The notes: a model not told the origin generated them from the letters alone. A stretch of 64,000 bases of DNA from Acaudatibacter sp035532115 (GCA_035532115.1 DATKRO010000012.1:1-64000), one strand, 5' to 3'; counted from the first letter of the stretch, positions 14,794 through 24,189 are shown. A program made the numbers and translations.

Positions 14794-16029
14794 ATGTTCA
14801 GGACGTTCGGTCTTGCCGCGAGCTTTCTTGCCGCGGCCCTGGCGCTGACCGCCGCGCCGGCGCTGGCCCAGCCTGCCGCCGCGGCGTCCCCGGCCGCCAG
14901 ACCGCCGCCGATGCCGGCTTCGACGGCGCCGAACGACTACGCAAACCGGGCGAACTGGCTCTGCTGGCCCGGCCGCGACGACGCCTGCGCCAGCGACCTC
15001 ACCGCCACCCAGGTGGCGCCCGACGGCGCCACGCGCATCCAGCGCTTCCGGCCCGATCCGCATCCGGCGATCGACTGCTTCTACGTCTATCCGACGGTCT
15101 CCACCGAGCCGACCCGGTTCAGCGACATGAAGATCCAGCCGCAGGAGACCAACGTCGTCATCCAGCAGGCGGCGCGGCTGCGCGCCCACTGCCGGCTCTT
15201 TGCGCCCATGTACCGCCAGGGCACGCTGACGGCGCTGATCTATTACCAGACCCATCGGCGCGCGCCGGGCGCCGCGCCGCCGCCGCCCGCGCCGGCGCTC
15301 AACTACGACGACGTCCGCGACGCCTGGAACTACTATCTGGCGCACGAGAACCATGGCCGCGGCGTGGTGCTGGTCGGCCACTCGCAGGGCTCGGGCCTGC
15401 TGGCCGAGCTGATCCGGAACGAGATCGACGCCAAGCCGGCGCAGCGGCGCCTGGTCTCGGCGATCCTGATGGGCGCGACGCTGAACGTGCCGGCGGGCAA
15501 GGCGGTGGGCGGCGACTTCAAGTCGATCCCCCTGTGCCGTTCGGACGCCCAGACCGGCTGCGCCATCGCCTATTCGTCGTTCCGCGCCACCGACCTGCCG
15601 CCGCCGGCCAACACCTTCTTCGGACGCCCCCGGAAAGACGGGGCGGGGCTCGAGGCGGCGTGCGTCAATCCGGCGAGCCTCGCCGGCGGCGCGGGCCTCG
15701 CCAAGCCCTATTTCGGCGTCGCCCCGATCGCGGGCCAGGCGCAGCGGTTCCAATGGGTGAAGGGCAAGACCATCGCCACCCCCTTCGTCGAGCCGGTGGG
15801 CATGCTGACCGCGACCTGCGTCCACTCCGGTCCGTTCCACCTGCTGGCGATCCGGATCATTCCGGCCGCAGGCCCGCGGGCGCAGGACATCCCCGGCGAC
15901 CTGATCTTCGGCGGCATGGTGCAGAAGAACTGGGGCCTGCACCTGATCGACGCCAACCTCTTCATGGGCAACCTCGTCGACATCGTCGGCGACGAGAGCC
16001 GCGCCTGGACGGCGAAGGGCGGCAAGTAG
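14794..16029 (+). CDS. Secreted DUF3089 alpha/beta hydrolase
   Basis: 411 residues with a signal peptide (about 1-26) and a Pro/Ala-rich linker. The DUF3089 region carries CFYVYPTVSTEP, RLFAPMYRQGT, and the nucleophile elbow VLVGHSQGSGLL. The C-terminal region supplies the remaining catalytic residues, with CVHSGPFHLLAI near the end. Several cysteines suggest periplasmic folding. The family is lipase/esterase-like with no agreed substrate. It starts 83 bases after the inhibitor gene and may be independently transcribed. Confidence 0.75.
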   Translation: MFRTFGLAASFLAAALALTAAPALAQPAAAASPAARPPPMPASTAPNDYANRANWLCWPGRDDACASDLTATQVAPDGATRIQRFRPDPHPAIDCFYVYPTVSTEPTRFSDMKIQPQETNVVIQQAARLRAHCRLFAPMYRQGTLTALIYYQTHRRAPGAAPPPPAPALNYDDVRDAWNYYLAHENHGRGVVLVGHSQGSGLLAELIRNEIDAKPAQRRLVSAILMGATLNVPAGKAVGGDFKSIPLCRSDAQTGCAIAYSSFRATDLPPPANTFFGRPRKDGAGLEAACVNPASLAGGAGLAKPYFGVAPIAGQAQRFQWVKGKTIATPFVEPVGMLTATCVHSGPFHLLAIRIIPAAGPRAQDIPGDLIFGGMVQKNWGLHLIDANLFMGNLVDIVGDESRAWTAKGGK

Positions 16030-16118
16030 ATGCGAGGAATGCTGCCTGCGCGGCCGTTGACGCGGCTGGAAACAGGCCCGAACGGTTCCAAATTGCGCGC
16101 TCTGGGTCGGTCCGAGAC

Positions 16119-16691
16119 CTGAAGGATATCGTCATCATCGCAGGCCCCAATGGCGCGGGCAAGACGACGGCTGCGCCTGCGGTCGTTCCGCGCCAACTCG
16201 GGATACGCGAGTTCGTCAACGCCGATGAAATCGCGAGGGGACTCTCGCCGTTCAACGCCGACGCGGCCGCGACCACCGCCGGTCGGCTGATGATTGAGCG
16301 GATACGCTACTTCAGGGAGTTCGGGGAGAGCTTCGCATTCGAAACCACCTGTTCTGGGCGGACCCACCTCCACTGGCTTCGCCAGAGCCAGATGGAGGGT
16401 TGGCGCATCACGCTTCTTTACCTGTGGCTTCCAACACCCGAAGATGCGTTGGAGAGAGTGGCGACGCGGGTGGCCGGGGGCGGCCATGGTGTCGCGCCTG
16501 AAATCGTGGTCCGACGCTACTGGGCTGGATTGAAGAACCTGCGCCGCTTTTATCTGCCGCTGGCCGACATCGCGGCCATATATGACAACTCAGACAAAGG
16601 GCGCGTGTCGATCGCGGAAAAAACGCCTGAGTCCGGGTTGATCCTGCGCGATCCGGTGCGCTGGGCCGCCGTCCAAGGTGCAAGGCCATGA
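16119..16691 (+). CDS. Zeta-toxin-like P-loop protein (unusual start)
   Basis: About 190 residues. The Walker A motif (IAGPNGAGKTT), a zeta-type FVNADEIARGLSPF and FAFETTCSGRTHL are all present, matching small zeta-toxin/ATPase proteins that phosphorylate nucleotide-sugar or other substrates. No in-frame ATG, GTG or TTG exists before the P-loop: the family start position corresponds to CTG at 16119 (Met-Lys-Asp-Ile-Val), or ATT at 16092. Either a rare start is used or the start was mutated, which would lower expression of a possible toxin. The stop overlaps the start of a 59-residue protein (ATGA). Confidence 0.65.
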   Translation: MKDIVIIAGPNGAGKTTAAPAVVPRQLGIREFVNADEIARGLSPFNADAAATTAGRLMIERIRYFREFGESFAFETTCSGRTHLHWLRQSQMEGWRITLLYLWLPTPEDALERVATRVAGGGHGVAPEIVVRRYWAGLKNLRRFYLPLADIAAIYDNSDKGRVSIAEKTPESGLILRDPVRWAAVQGARP

Positions 16692-16867
16692 CCAACTTGA
16701 CCGCTCGAGAAGTCCTGGACGCCATCGATCGAGGATTGGCGCAAGCCGAAAAGCAGCTCGCCGAACGCCGTCCGGGCGAGGCGCGTCCTGGCGATCCGCC
16801 ACCCGAGAACCCGCCTCGCGGCTCGCGGCGACCGCTCCCGACTCGGGCCACAGTCAAGTCCCGATAG
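16688..16867 (+). CDS. 59-residue partner of the zeta-like protein, antitoxin candidate
   Basis: An ATG embedded in the stop of the preceding gene opens a 59-codon frame ending in TAG. The N-terminus is a helix (TAREVLDAIDRGLAQAEKQLAE) and the C-terminus a Pro/Arg-rich tail. Translational overlap and small size are typical of the second gene of a toxin-antitoxin-like pair. No family was recognised, so the antitoxin role is inferred from context. Confidence 0.5.
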   Translation: MTNLTAREVLDAIDRGLAQAEKQLAERRPGEARPGDPPPENPPRGSRRPLPTRATVKSR

Positions 16868-16894
16868 GCCGCGCCCCCGCCTCGAGATGGCTTC

Positions 16895-18046
16895 TCAGCC
16901 GCACTCGCGCGCCCAGGCGCGGACGTCATCGACGAAGAGGTCCGGCTCCTCCATGGCGGCGAAGTGGCCGCCGCGCGGCTGGTCGGTCCAGCGGACGATG
17001 TTGTAGGCGCGTTCGGCGAAGCTGCGCGGCGGGGCCGAATAGAGCGCCTCGCCGGGGAAATTGGCGAAGGCGGTCGGGGTCTCGCAGCGCTCGCCTTCCT
17101 TGAGCGCGACGCCCTCCTCCTCGATGAGGGCGCGATAGTACCAGGCGCCGGTCGCAAAGCTGCCGGTCATGACATAGATCATCGCGTTGGTGATCAGCTG
17201 GTCGAGGCTGAACACCGCCTCGAACGGCTTGGCGCGCCGGTCGCACCAGTCGTAGAACCGCTCGACGATCCAGGCGGCCTGACCCACCGGATTGCCGGCC
17301 CCGAGCCAGGCGAGCGACTGCGGCTTGGACATCTGCAGGCGGAAATAGGCGCCCAGCAGGTCCATCATCCGACCCTGACCGGTGGCCCAGGCGACTTCCT
17401 CGGGGCTCTTGGGGCCGCCGGGCGGGCGAAAGGCGCTCATGTTGAGATGGATCGCCCTGACGTGCCGGGCGTGATCGTAGCCGAGGCAGGAGGTGACCAG
17501 CGCGCCCCAGTCGCCGCCCTGGGCGAGGTAGCGGTCGTAGCCCAGGGTCTTCGTCATCAGGGTGTTGAAGAGCCGCGCCGTCGCGCGCTGGCCGAACGGC
17601 CGCTGCGGCTTGGAGGAGAAGCCGAACCCCGGCAGGGACGGGATCACCAGATCGAAGGCGTCGGCGGCCGAGCCGCCGTGGCGCGAAGGCCAGGCGAGCC
17701 GGTCCGCGGCGCCCCAGAATTCATAGTGGCTGCCCGGCCAGCCATGGCTCAGCAGCAGCGGCCGGCGTCCTTGCGCCTCGCCGACCACGTGGACGAAGTG
17801 GAGGTCGAAATCCTCGACGCGTGCGGTGAACTGCGGATAGCGGTTCAGCTCGGCCACCGCGCCCCGCCAGTCGTAGCCATCGAGCCAATGGGCGCACAGG
17901 CGCCTCAGGAAGGCGGCGTCGCAGCCATAGGCCCAGCCGTCGGGAACGGCGGGCGCGGGCGGCCAGGGATAGGCCCTGATCTGGTCCAGCACCGCGCCCA
18001 CGGCGGCGCCGTCCCAATCGACCGTGAAAGGCGCAGGCCCGGACAT
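16895..18046 (-). CDS. Epoxide hydrolase (EHN-type alpha/beta hydrolase)
   Basis: 383 residues. It has the N-terminal EHN domain of microsomal-type epoxide hydrolases (WPPAPAVPDGWAYG, AELNRYPQFTARVED), the oxyanion motif SHGWPGS, the nucleophile Asp in AQGGDWGALV, two tyrosines for epoxide activation in the lid, and the catalytic His in RGGHFAAMEEPD. It adds water to epoxides through a covalent ester. It lies alone between the zeta-like pair and the indolepyruvate oxidoreductase gene on the same strand, 52 bases from the latter. Confidence 0.85.
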   Translation of the reverse strand: MSGPAPFTVDWDGAAVGAVLDQIRAYPWPPAPAVPDGWAYGCDAAFLRRLCAHWLDGYDWRGAVAELNRYPQFTARVEDFDLHFVHVVGEAQGRRPLLLSHGWPGSHYEFWGAADRLAWPSRHGGSAADAFDLVIPSLPGFGFSSKPQRPFGQRATARLFNTLMTKTLGYDRYLAQGGDWGALVTSCLGYDHARHVRAIHLNMSAFRPPGGPKSPEEVAWATGQGRMMDLLGAYFRLQMSKPQSLAWLGAGNPVGQAAWIVERFYDWCDRRAKPFEAVFSLDQLITNAMIYVMTGSFATGAWYYRALIEEEGVALKEGERCETPTAFANFPGEALYSAPPRSFAERAYNIVRWTDQPRGGHFAAMEEPDLFVDDVRAWARECG

Positions 18047-18098
18047 CGGCGGCTCCCGGTTCCGTTTGCGCCATCGCTGGGCCGCCGGCCGGCGCCCG

Positions 18099-21000
18099 TC
18101 AAGGCTTCGATGCCGCCTCCCAGGCCGCCCAGAGGGCGGCGGCCTTTGCCTGCGCCGTCTTCGCCGCGGCGGCCCTGACGTGGCCGAAGCCGCGGATCTG
18201 GTCGGCGAGTTCGGCGATCGCGATGGCGAGCGGCAGGCGTGCAGCGTCGAGGCCGGCGGCCAGCCGGTCGAGCCCGGCCTCGTAGTCGGCGAGCAGGCGG
18301 CGCTCCAGCCTGCGATCCTCGGAGTGGGCGAAGAGGTCGAACGGGCCGCCGCGCAGGCCCTTCAGCCTGGCCAGCAGCGGAAAGCCGAAGCGCAGCATCC
18401 AGCCGCCGAACGCGACCTTCTTCGGCCGTCCCTCGGCGTCCTTCAGGGCGAGGATCGGCGGCGCGAGCCAGACCTTGGCGCTGCCGCCCGAGAAGGTCTC
18501 CTTCAGGGCCGCATCGAAGCGGCCGTCGGTGTAGAGCCGGGCGACCTCGTACTCGTCCTTGCGGGCCATCAGCCGGAAGAGGTTCAGCGCCGCGGCGCGC
18601 GAAAGCGCCTCGCTGGCCAGCGGCGTCTCGGCTGCGCGCATCTGGGCGATGCGCCGGCGATAGCGCTCGGCGTAGGCGCGGTTCTGATAGGCCTCCAGTT
18701 CGCCGGCGCGGTGGTCGACGAGTTGGTCCAGCGACATCTGCTCTGGCGTGGTCGCCGCCGTCTCGCCAGGGCCGAGCCTGGCGGGGTCGGCCGCGGCGAT
18801 GCGGCCGATCTCGAAGGCCTGGAGGTTGGTCTCGGTCTCGACGCCATTGAGGCGGATGGCGCGGTAGAGCGCCCGCGCCGAGACTGGCGCCAGGCCCTTC
18901 TGCCAGGCAAATCCCAGCATGATCATGTTCGCGTAGATGGCGTCGCCGAGGCGCTGTTCGGCCAGCGCCACGGCCGGGCAGCCGTCGTAGGCCCTGGTGG
19001 CCGCGCCGATGCGCCGCTGCATCGCCGCGCCGTCGAAGCGGGCCTCGCGGTCGGTGACGAAATCGGCGGTGGGCTGGAAATCGGCGTTGCCGCAAGCCTG
19101 GGTGCGGTCCCTGGCGTAGAGCGCCAGCGCCTCGGGGCCGGCGGCCACCAAAAGATCGCAGGCGATCAGCACATCGGCGCTGGCCGCCGGCACGCGGCCG
19201 CCGACCGACGTCGTCTCGCTCTCGCCGATCCGTACGTGGCTGAAGACGGCGCCGCCCTTCTGGGCGAGGCCGGTCATGTCCACCACTGACGCGGCCATGC
19301 CATCGATGTGGGCCGCCATGGCCAGGATCGAGGCGGTGGTGGTGACGCCCGTGCCGCCGATGCCGGTGAAGACGATGTTGCGCACGCCCTCGACCGCGGC
19401 GATTTCGGGCAAGGGGGTCGACTCGGCGGTGAGCGCCGGCAGCGGCCGCGCCTGCGCGTTGGCGGCGCCCTCGACGGTCACGAACGAGGGGCAGAAGCCG
19501 TCGACGCAGGAATAGTCCTGGTTGCAGGTCGACTGGTCGATCCGGCGCTTGCGGCCGAACTCGGTGTCGAGCGGCTCGATGGAGACGCAGTTGGAGGCTC
19601 TGGAGCAGTCGCCGCAGCCTTCGCAGACCAGCGGATTGATGAACACCCGCTTCGGCGCCGCCGGCATGGCGCCGCGCTTGCGCCGGCGGCGCTTCTCGTT
19701 GGCGCAGACCTGATCGTAGATCAGCACCGTGACGCCCGGCTCGGCGCGGAGGGCGCGCTGCACCGCCATCAGGTTGCGGCGCGGATGCACCTTTACGCCC
19801 GGCGCGAGATCGCGGGCGCGCGCATAGCGGCTCGGGTCCTCGGCCACGACCACCGTCCGGGCGACGCCCTCGGCGGCGAGCTGGCGGGTGATCTGGGCCA
19901 CCGAGAAGCCGCTCTCGGGCCGCTGGCCGCCGGTCATGGCGACGGCGTCGTTGTAGAGCAGCTTGTAGGTGACGTGGCTGCCCATGGCCACCGAGGCGCG
20001 GATGGCGAGCGAGCCGGAGTGGTTGTAGGTGCCGTCGCCGAGATTGACGAAGACGTGCGGCTCGGAGGTGAACGGGCTGGCGCCGGCCCAGGCGAGGCCC
20101 TCGCCGCCCATGTGACTGGTGAGATCGGTGGCCGGGTCGGAGAAGCTCGCCATGTAGTGGCAGCCAATGCCGGCCAGCGCCCGCGAGCCTTCGGGCAGAC
20201 GCGTCGAGGTGTTGTGCGGACACCCCGAGCAGAAGAACGGCCGGCGCACCTGATCGGCGCCCAGCGTCACCGCCGCCATGCCCGAGGCCGAGACCCGGTC
20301 GAGGAAGGCGTGCACCCGCTGCATGTGCGGACCCGGCGGCAGCCGGTCGGCGATGGCGAGCGCCACCTCGGCCACCGAGAGCGATCCCAGCTCGGAGAGC
20401 AGCGGGTGGCCCTTCTCGTCGACCTTGCCGATCACCCTGGGCTGGGCGTGGGCCGGCAGGTCATAGAGGGCGGCGCGCGCCTGGGCTTCCAGGAGCGGCC
20501 GCTTGTGCTCGACCACCATCAGGGTCTCGAGGCCGCGGGCGAAGGCGCGCATCCCCGACGGCTCCAGCGGCCACGGCATCCCCACCTTGTAGACGGCCAG
20601 CCCCAGGTCCGCCGCTTGCGCAAGGCCCAGACCCATGGCCGAGAGCGCCTCCATCACGTCCTTGTACGCCTGGCCGTGCGCCGCGATGCCGAGGCGCCGC
20701 CGGGGTCCCCCGAGGACGGCGTGGTCGATCCGGTTGGCGCGGGCGAAGGCGAGGGCGGCCGGGAGCTTGTGCAGCCGCAGCCGCCGCTCCTTGTCCATCG
20801 GCTGGTCCTTCAGGCGGATGCCGAGGCCGCCGGCAGGCATTGCGAAGCCCTCGGGCAGGCGATGGACATGGCGATCCAGGGTGACGTCGATGGTGGCCCC
20901 GGAATCCATGGTGTCGGCGAGCGCGATCAGCCCGACCCACAGCCCCGAGAACCTGGACAGCGCATAGCCGATCAGGCCGTAGTCCAGCACCTCCTGCACG

Positions 21001-21524
21001 TCGGCCGGGGCGAGCACCGGCATCTCGAAATCCTGGAAGGCGAACTCGGACTGGGAGGGCAGGGTGGAGGACTTGCAGGAATGGTCGTCGCCGGCCACCG
21101 CCACCACGCCCCCCCTTGGCCAGGTCCCGGCGAAATTGGCGTGCCTGAAGGCGTCGCCGGTGCGGTCGACGCCCGGCGCCTTGCCGTACCACATGCCGAA
21201 GACGCCGTCGTACCGGGCGCCGGGAAAGAGGTTCGCCTGCTGGCTGCCCCAGACCGCCGTCGCCGCCAGATCCTCGTTGAGACCTTCCTTGAAGACCACG
21301 TCCGCCGCCTTCAGGTGCTCGGCGGCTCGGTGGGCCTGCTGGTCGAGGCCGCCGAGGGGCGAGCCGCGATAGCCCGAGAGAAAACCGGCTGACCTGAGCC
21401 CCTCGCGCCGGTCGAGCCGGCGCCGATCGAGGAGCACGCGCACCAGCGCCTGCACGCCGGTGATGAAGGCGCGACCGTCCTGGAGCAGATATTTGTCGTC
21501 CAGGGCAACTTCGGCGTGGCGCAT
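18099..21524 (-). CDS. Indolepyruvate:ferredoxin oxidoreductase, fused IorA-IorB type
   Basis: 1141 residues, the usual size of the bacterial fused enzyme. Segments in order: N-terminal pyrimidine-binding region (FLSGYRGSPLGGLD), middle domain, a thiamine diphosphate-binding part (HMGGEGLAWAGASPF and NLGDGTYNHSGSLAIRA), a ferredoxin-like cysteine cluster around 620-680 (CEGCGDCSRASNC, then CNQDYSCVDGFC), and the C-terminal gamma-type domain (FTGIGGTGVTT). It decarboxylates aryl- or branched 2-oxoacids to acyl-CoA. The start at 21524 has a GAAAG site and fits the family N-terminus; upstream extension is rejected. Its neighbour Lrp gene is divergent and probably controls it. Confidence 0.88.
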   Translation of the reverse strand: MRHAEVALDDKYLLQDGRAFITGVQALVRVLLDRRRLDRREGLRSAGFLSGYRGSPLGGLDQQAHRAAEHLKAADVVFKEGLNEDLAATAVWGSQQANLFPGARYDGVFGMWYGKAPGVDRTGDAFRHANFAGTWPRGGVVAVAGDDHSCKSSTLPSQSEFAFQDFEMPVLAPADVQEVLDYGLIGYALSRFSGLWVGLIALADTMDSGATIDVTLDRHVHRLPEGFAMPAGGLGIRLKDQPMDKERRLRLHKLPAALAFARANRIDHAVLGGPRRRLGIAAHGQAYKDVMEALSAMGLGLAQAADLGLAVYKVGMPWPLEPSGMRAFARGLETLMVVEHKRPLLEAQARAALYDLPAHAQPRVIGKVDEKGHPLLSELGSLSVAEVALAIADRLPPGPHMQRVHAFLDRVSASGMAAVTLGADQVRRPFFCSGCPHNTSTRLPEGSRALAGIGCHYMASFSDPATDLTSHMGGEGLAWAGASPFTSEPHVFVNLGDGTYNHSGSLAIRASVAMGSHVTYKLLYNDAVAMTGGQRPESGFSVAQITRQLAAEGVARTVVVAEDPSRYARARDLAPGVKVHPRRNLMAVQRALRAEPGVTVLIYDQVCANEKRRRRKRGAMPAAPKRVFINPLVCEGCGDCSRASNCVSIEPLDTEFGRKRRIDQSTCNQDYSCVDGFCPSFVTVEGAANAQARPLPALTAESTPLPEIAAVEGVRNIVFTGIGGTGVTTTASILAMAAHIDGMAASVVDMTGLAQKGGAVFSHVRIGESETTSVGGRVPAASADVLIACDLLVAAGPEALALYARDRTQACGNADFQPTADFVTDREARFDGAAMQRRIGAATRAYDGCPAVALAEQRLGDAIYANMIMLGFAWQKGLAPVSARALYRAIRLNGVETETNLQAFEIGRIAAADPARLGPGETAATTPEQMSLDQLVDHRAGELEAYQNRAYAERYRRRIAQMRAAETPLASEALSRAAALNLFRLMARKDEYEVARLYTDGRFDAALKETFSGGSAKVWLAPPILALKDAEGRPKKVAFGGWMLRFGFPLLARLKGLRGGPFDLFAHSEDRRLERRLLADYEAGLDRLAAGLDAARLPLAIAIAELADQIRGFGHVRAAAAKTAQAKAAALWAAWEAASKP

Positions 21525-21660
21525 GAGACTTTCTTTCCGGCCGCACTTTCGGCGCAAGTCGCAAGAATATATAAGGCCGGGCGAAACGCTTGCCAAAGCC
21601 GTGCCCTGAAATCGCTGGAATCCGGCAGATTGTTCTAGGCTGTGGCTGGACAGGGGGTAA
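21525..21660. promoter_or_regulatory. Divergent control region, ior-lrp
   Basis: The 136-base gap between two divergent starts includes an AT-rich core (AGAATATATAAGG, about 21565-21577). Lrp/AsnC proteins commonly repress or activate the adjacent divergent gene, so operator sites are expected here. No perfect dyad stands out by eye. Confidence 0.4.
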
Positions 21661-22161
21661 ATGGTGTCCGAGACCCTGGATTCCGTCGATGCGCGGATTC
21701 TCGATCTGATCCAGCACGACGCCAGCCTTTCGGTGGCCGAGATCGCCGAGCGGGTGGGTCTGTCTTCCAGCCCTTGCTGGCGCCGCATCAAGCGGCTGGA
21801 GGACGACGGGATCATCCAGCGGCGGGTGACCATTCTCGACCGCGAACGCCTCGGCCTCGATTTCGAGGTCTATTGCACCGTCAAGCTCTCCCTGCCCACC
21901 AAGGACAATCTCGAGACCTTCGAGCAGTCGGTGAAGCGCTGGCCCGAGGTGGTGCAGTGCGCCACCGTCACCGGCGCGGCCGACTACGAGCTTCGCATCG
22001 TCACCCGCGACATGCACGCCTTCGACGAGTTCCTGCGCGAGCGAATCCTGTCGCTCGGCCTCGTCTCCAACATCGAAAGCCGCATCGTGATCCGCTCGGT
22101 GAAATCCTCGACCACCATTCCCCTGGGCCTCGTCAGCCCCCACGTGGGCGTGCGCGCCTGA
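21661..22161 (+). CDS. Lrp/AsnC-family transcriptional regulator
   Basis: 166 residues. The N-terminal HTH (LIQHDASLSVAEIAERVGLSSSPCWRRIKRL) is followed by the ligand-binding RAM domain (LDFEVYCTVKLS through VTGAADYELRIVT). Lrp-type regulators sense amino acids. Divergent placement from the 2-oxoacid oxidoreductase, an amino-acid catabolic enzyme, points to local control. The pirin gene follows 14 bases later. Confidence 0.9.
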   Translation: MVSETLDSVDARILDLIQHDASLSVAEIAERVGLSSSPCWRRIKRLEDDGIIQRRVTILDRERLGLDFEVYCTVKLSLPTKDNLETFEQSVKRWPEVVQCATVTGAADYELRIVTRDMHAFDEFLRERILSLGLVSNIESRIVIRSVKSSTTIPLGLVSPHVGVRA

Positions 22162-22175
22162 GCCGGAGCCATCGA

Positions 22176-23069
22176 ATGATCGACCTCGTCATCGAAGCCA
22201 GGCGGCGCGATCTCGGCGGCTTCGAGGTCGGCCGGGTGCTGCCGCATCCGCAGCGCCGGATGGTGGGACCGTTCGTCTTTTTCGACCACATGGGTCCGAT
22301 CGACTTCGCGCCCGGCTTTCCCAGGAGCGTCGACGTGCGCCCGCACCCGCACATCGGCCTCGCCACGGTGACCTACCTCTTCGAGGGCGAGATCACCCAC
22401 CGCGACAGCGTCGGTTCCGAGGTCGCCATCGCGCCGGGCGAGATGAACTGGATGACCGCCGGGCGCGGCATCACCCACTCCGAGCGCTTCGAGCGCCTGC
22501 GCCGCGACGGCGGGGCCATGCACGGCGTCCAGGCCTGGGTCGGCCTGCCCGAAAACGACGAGGAGACCGAGCCCAGCTTCGCCCATCACGGCCCCGAGGA
22601 TCTGCCCACCTACGAGGGCGACGGCCTCTGGGCGCGGCTGATCGCCGGCGCGGCCTTCGGCGCCAGCGCCAAGGTGAAGACCCATTCGCCGATGTTCTAC
22701 GTCCACTGGCGGCTCGCCGCCGGCGCCAGGGCGGAGCTCGGCGCCCAGTATCCGGAGCGCGCCGCCTATGTGGCGTCGGGCGAGGTCGAGGTGGATGGCC
22801 GCCGCTTCGCCCATGGGCGGATGCTGGTGTTCGCGCCCGGCGCGCCGGTATCGTTCGAGGCGGTGACCGACGCGACGGTGATGCTGCTCGGCGGCGAGCC
22901 GATCGGCCCTCGCTTCGTCGAGTGGAACTTCGTCTCCTCGTCGAAGCAGCGCATCGACGGAGCCAAGGCCGACTGGCGCGCCGGCCGGATGAAGCTGCCC
23001 GACCTGGATTCGGGAGAATTCATCCCCCTGCCCGACGATCCGCCGCCGCCGGCGAACCCGATGTCATAG
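22176..23069 (+). CDS. Pirin family protein
   Basis: 297 residues, bicupin. The metal-site motif of the N-terminal cupin is visible as RPHPHIGLATVTYLFEG with later MTAGRGITHSE; the C-terminal cupin (AAYVASGEVEVDGRRF) is degenerate as usual. Functions of bacterial pirins range from quercetinase activity to control of pyruvate metabolism. Co-transcription with the Lrp gene is likely from the spacing. Confidence 0.88.
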   Translation: MIDLVIEARRRDLGGFEVGRVLPHPQRRMVGPFVFFDHMGPIDFAPGFPRSVDVRPHPHIGLATVTYLFEGEITHRDSVGSEVAIAPGEMNWMTAGRGITHSERFERLRRDGGAMHGVQAWVGLPENDEETEPSFAHHGPEDLPTYEGDGLWARLIAGAAFGASAKVKTHSPMFYVHWRLAAGARAELGAQYPERAAYVASGEVEVDGRRFAHGRMLVFAPGAPVSFEAVTDATVMLLGGEPIGPRFVEWNFVSSSKQRIDGAKADWRAGRMKLPDLDSGEFIPLPDDPPPPANPMS

Positions 23070-23097
23070 CCAATCCTGCGCCTAATCTGCTACGCGC

Positions 23098-23370
23098 ATG
23101 AACATCTCCCTCACCCCCGAGTTCGAGCGCCGGATCGCCGCGAAGGTTGACTCCGGCCTCTATTCCACCGCCAGTGAAGTCGTGCGCGATGCGTTGCGAC
23201 GGCTGTTCGAGCCAGACCAGGAGCATGAGCGACTACTCGCCGGGTTCAATGCTGAACTCGACGAGGCGAGTGCATCGCTTGATCGCGGTGAAGGCATCGA
23301 CGGCGAGATGGTGTTCGAAGAACTCGATCGGCTGATCGAATCCAAGGCATCCAAGCGGGCCCACGGGTGA
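23098..23370 (+). CDS. parD: ParD-type antitoxin
   Basis: 90 residues. The ribbon-helix-helix N-terminus (MNISLTPEFERRIAAKVDSG, YSTASEVVRDALRRLFE) is characteristic of ParD/CopG antitoxins; the acidic C-terminus would wrap the toxin. It overlaps the following toxin start (GTGA). The toxin frame is broken, so this antitoxin may be an orphan that now protects against related toxins or is on its way out. Confidence 0.82.
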   Translation: MNISLTPEFERRIAAKVDSGLYSTASEVVRDALRRLFEPDQEHERLLAGFNAELDEASASLDRGEGIDGEMVFEELDRLIESKASKRAHG

Positions 23371-23704
23371 AGTCTTATGAGTTCTCGCCGCAGGTCGAGG
23401 AGAACTCTATGCGATCATCGACTATATCAGCGATAGAAGCCCGTCGGGCGCTCATCGCATTCGGCTTGCGCTCTCGCGAGCCGCCGAGAAGCTGGCTCGG
23501 CGCCCTGGCATGGGCCACAGACGCGACGATCTCACCGACCGGCCGGTCCGGTTCTGGACCGTCATGGGGCGCTACACGATCATCTACCGCGGCGATGAGC
23601 CACCCATCGAGATTCTCCACGTCGTCGGCCCGGGTCGAGATATAGCGCGGCTGCTGCAAACCTCGGATCAGGGCGCACGCCGCGGGCGCGAAAGCGCGAG
23701 ATAG
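23367..23704 (+). pseudogene. parE: ParE-type toxin, frameshifted
   Basis: A RelE/ParE toxin is recognisable in two frames. VKSYEFSPQVEE is read from the GTG at 23367, then the homology continues from 23402 one frame away as ELYAIIDYISDRSP, RRPGMGHRRDDL, VRFWTVMGRYTIIYRG and IEILHVVGPGRDIARLL. Loss of one base within GGAGGA near 23397-23402 explains the break. No slippery heptamer for programmed frameshifting is seen. The reading after the shift ends at 23704, overlapping the convergent acetyltransferase gene. A sequencing error cannot be excluded. Confidence 0.75.
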
Positions 23705-24189
23705 ACGCTGTCGCAGAGTTCGCCTGCGACCTCATAGGTCGCGGCGGCTTTTCCGGTCTCCTCGAAACCCAGTCGCTTCAGGAGCTTCAGCGACGCCTCG
23801 TTGCGCGGATCGACGTCCGCCGTGACCGCTGGGATTGCGTGGGCGGCGAAGACGTGCGCGATGACGGCGGCCAAGGCTTCGTGGGCCAAGCCCTGTCTCC
23901 AGTACTCTGGATGCAGGATGTAGCCGATCTCCGGCAGGCGCCAGCAGCCGGCCTTGCCGATCACGCGCCCGCGATGCTCGACGATGAAGTCGTCGCCCTC
24001 GTCTGCCGGCGAGATCATGGCGTCCAGCCATGCCCGGGTCTGTTGCAGATACCGGTGCGGTGGAGTCGACCAGTACCGCATCGCGCGCGCGTCGCTGAAG
24101 ATGGCGTGAAGCGCGACGGCGTCGCCAGGCGCCGCACGCCGAAGCGTCAGGCGCTGGGTTTGGATCCGGGCGGCGCCGGCGAGGGTCAT
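23668..24189 (-). CDS. GNAT N-acetyltransferase (RimJ/RimL-like)
   Basis: 173 residues. The family start RIQTQRLTLRRAAPGDAVAL, the acetyl-CoA-binding GYILHPEYWRQGLAHEAL and the later NEASLKLLKRLGFEETG are typical of RimJ/L-like GNATs that acetylate protein N-termini or small amines. It starts inside the stop of pgsA (ATGA), so it is translated with it. In related genomes the genes after pgsA are often moaD/moaE; their absence here marks a local change. Confidence 0.85.
   Translation of the reverse strand: MTLAGAARIQTQRLTLRRAAPGDAVALHAIFSDARAMRYWSTPPHRYLQQTRAWLDAMISPADEGDDFIVEHRGRVIGKAGCWRLPEIGYILHPEYWRQGLAHEALAAVIAHVFAAHAIPAVTADVDPRNEASLKLLKRLGFEETGKAAATYEVAGELCDSVYLALSRPRRAP

Noticed and set aside
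23367..23420. Programmed frameshift in ParE
   Set aside because: No slippery heptamer, stem or Shine-Dalgarno-like stimulator is visible; a simple one-base loss explains it better.
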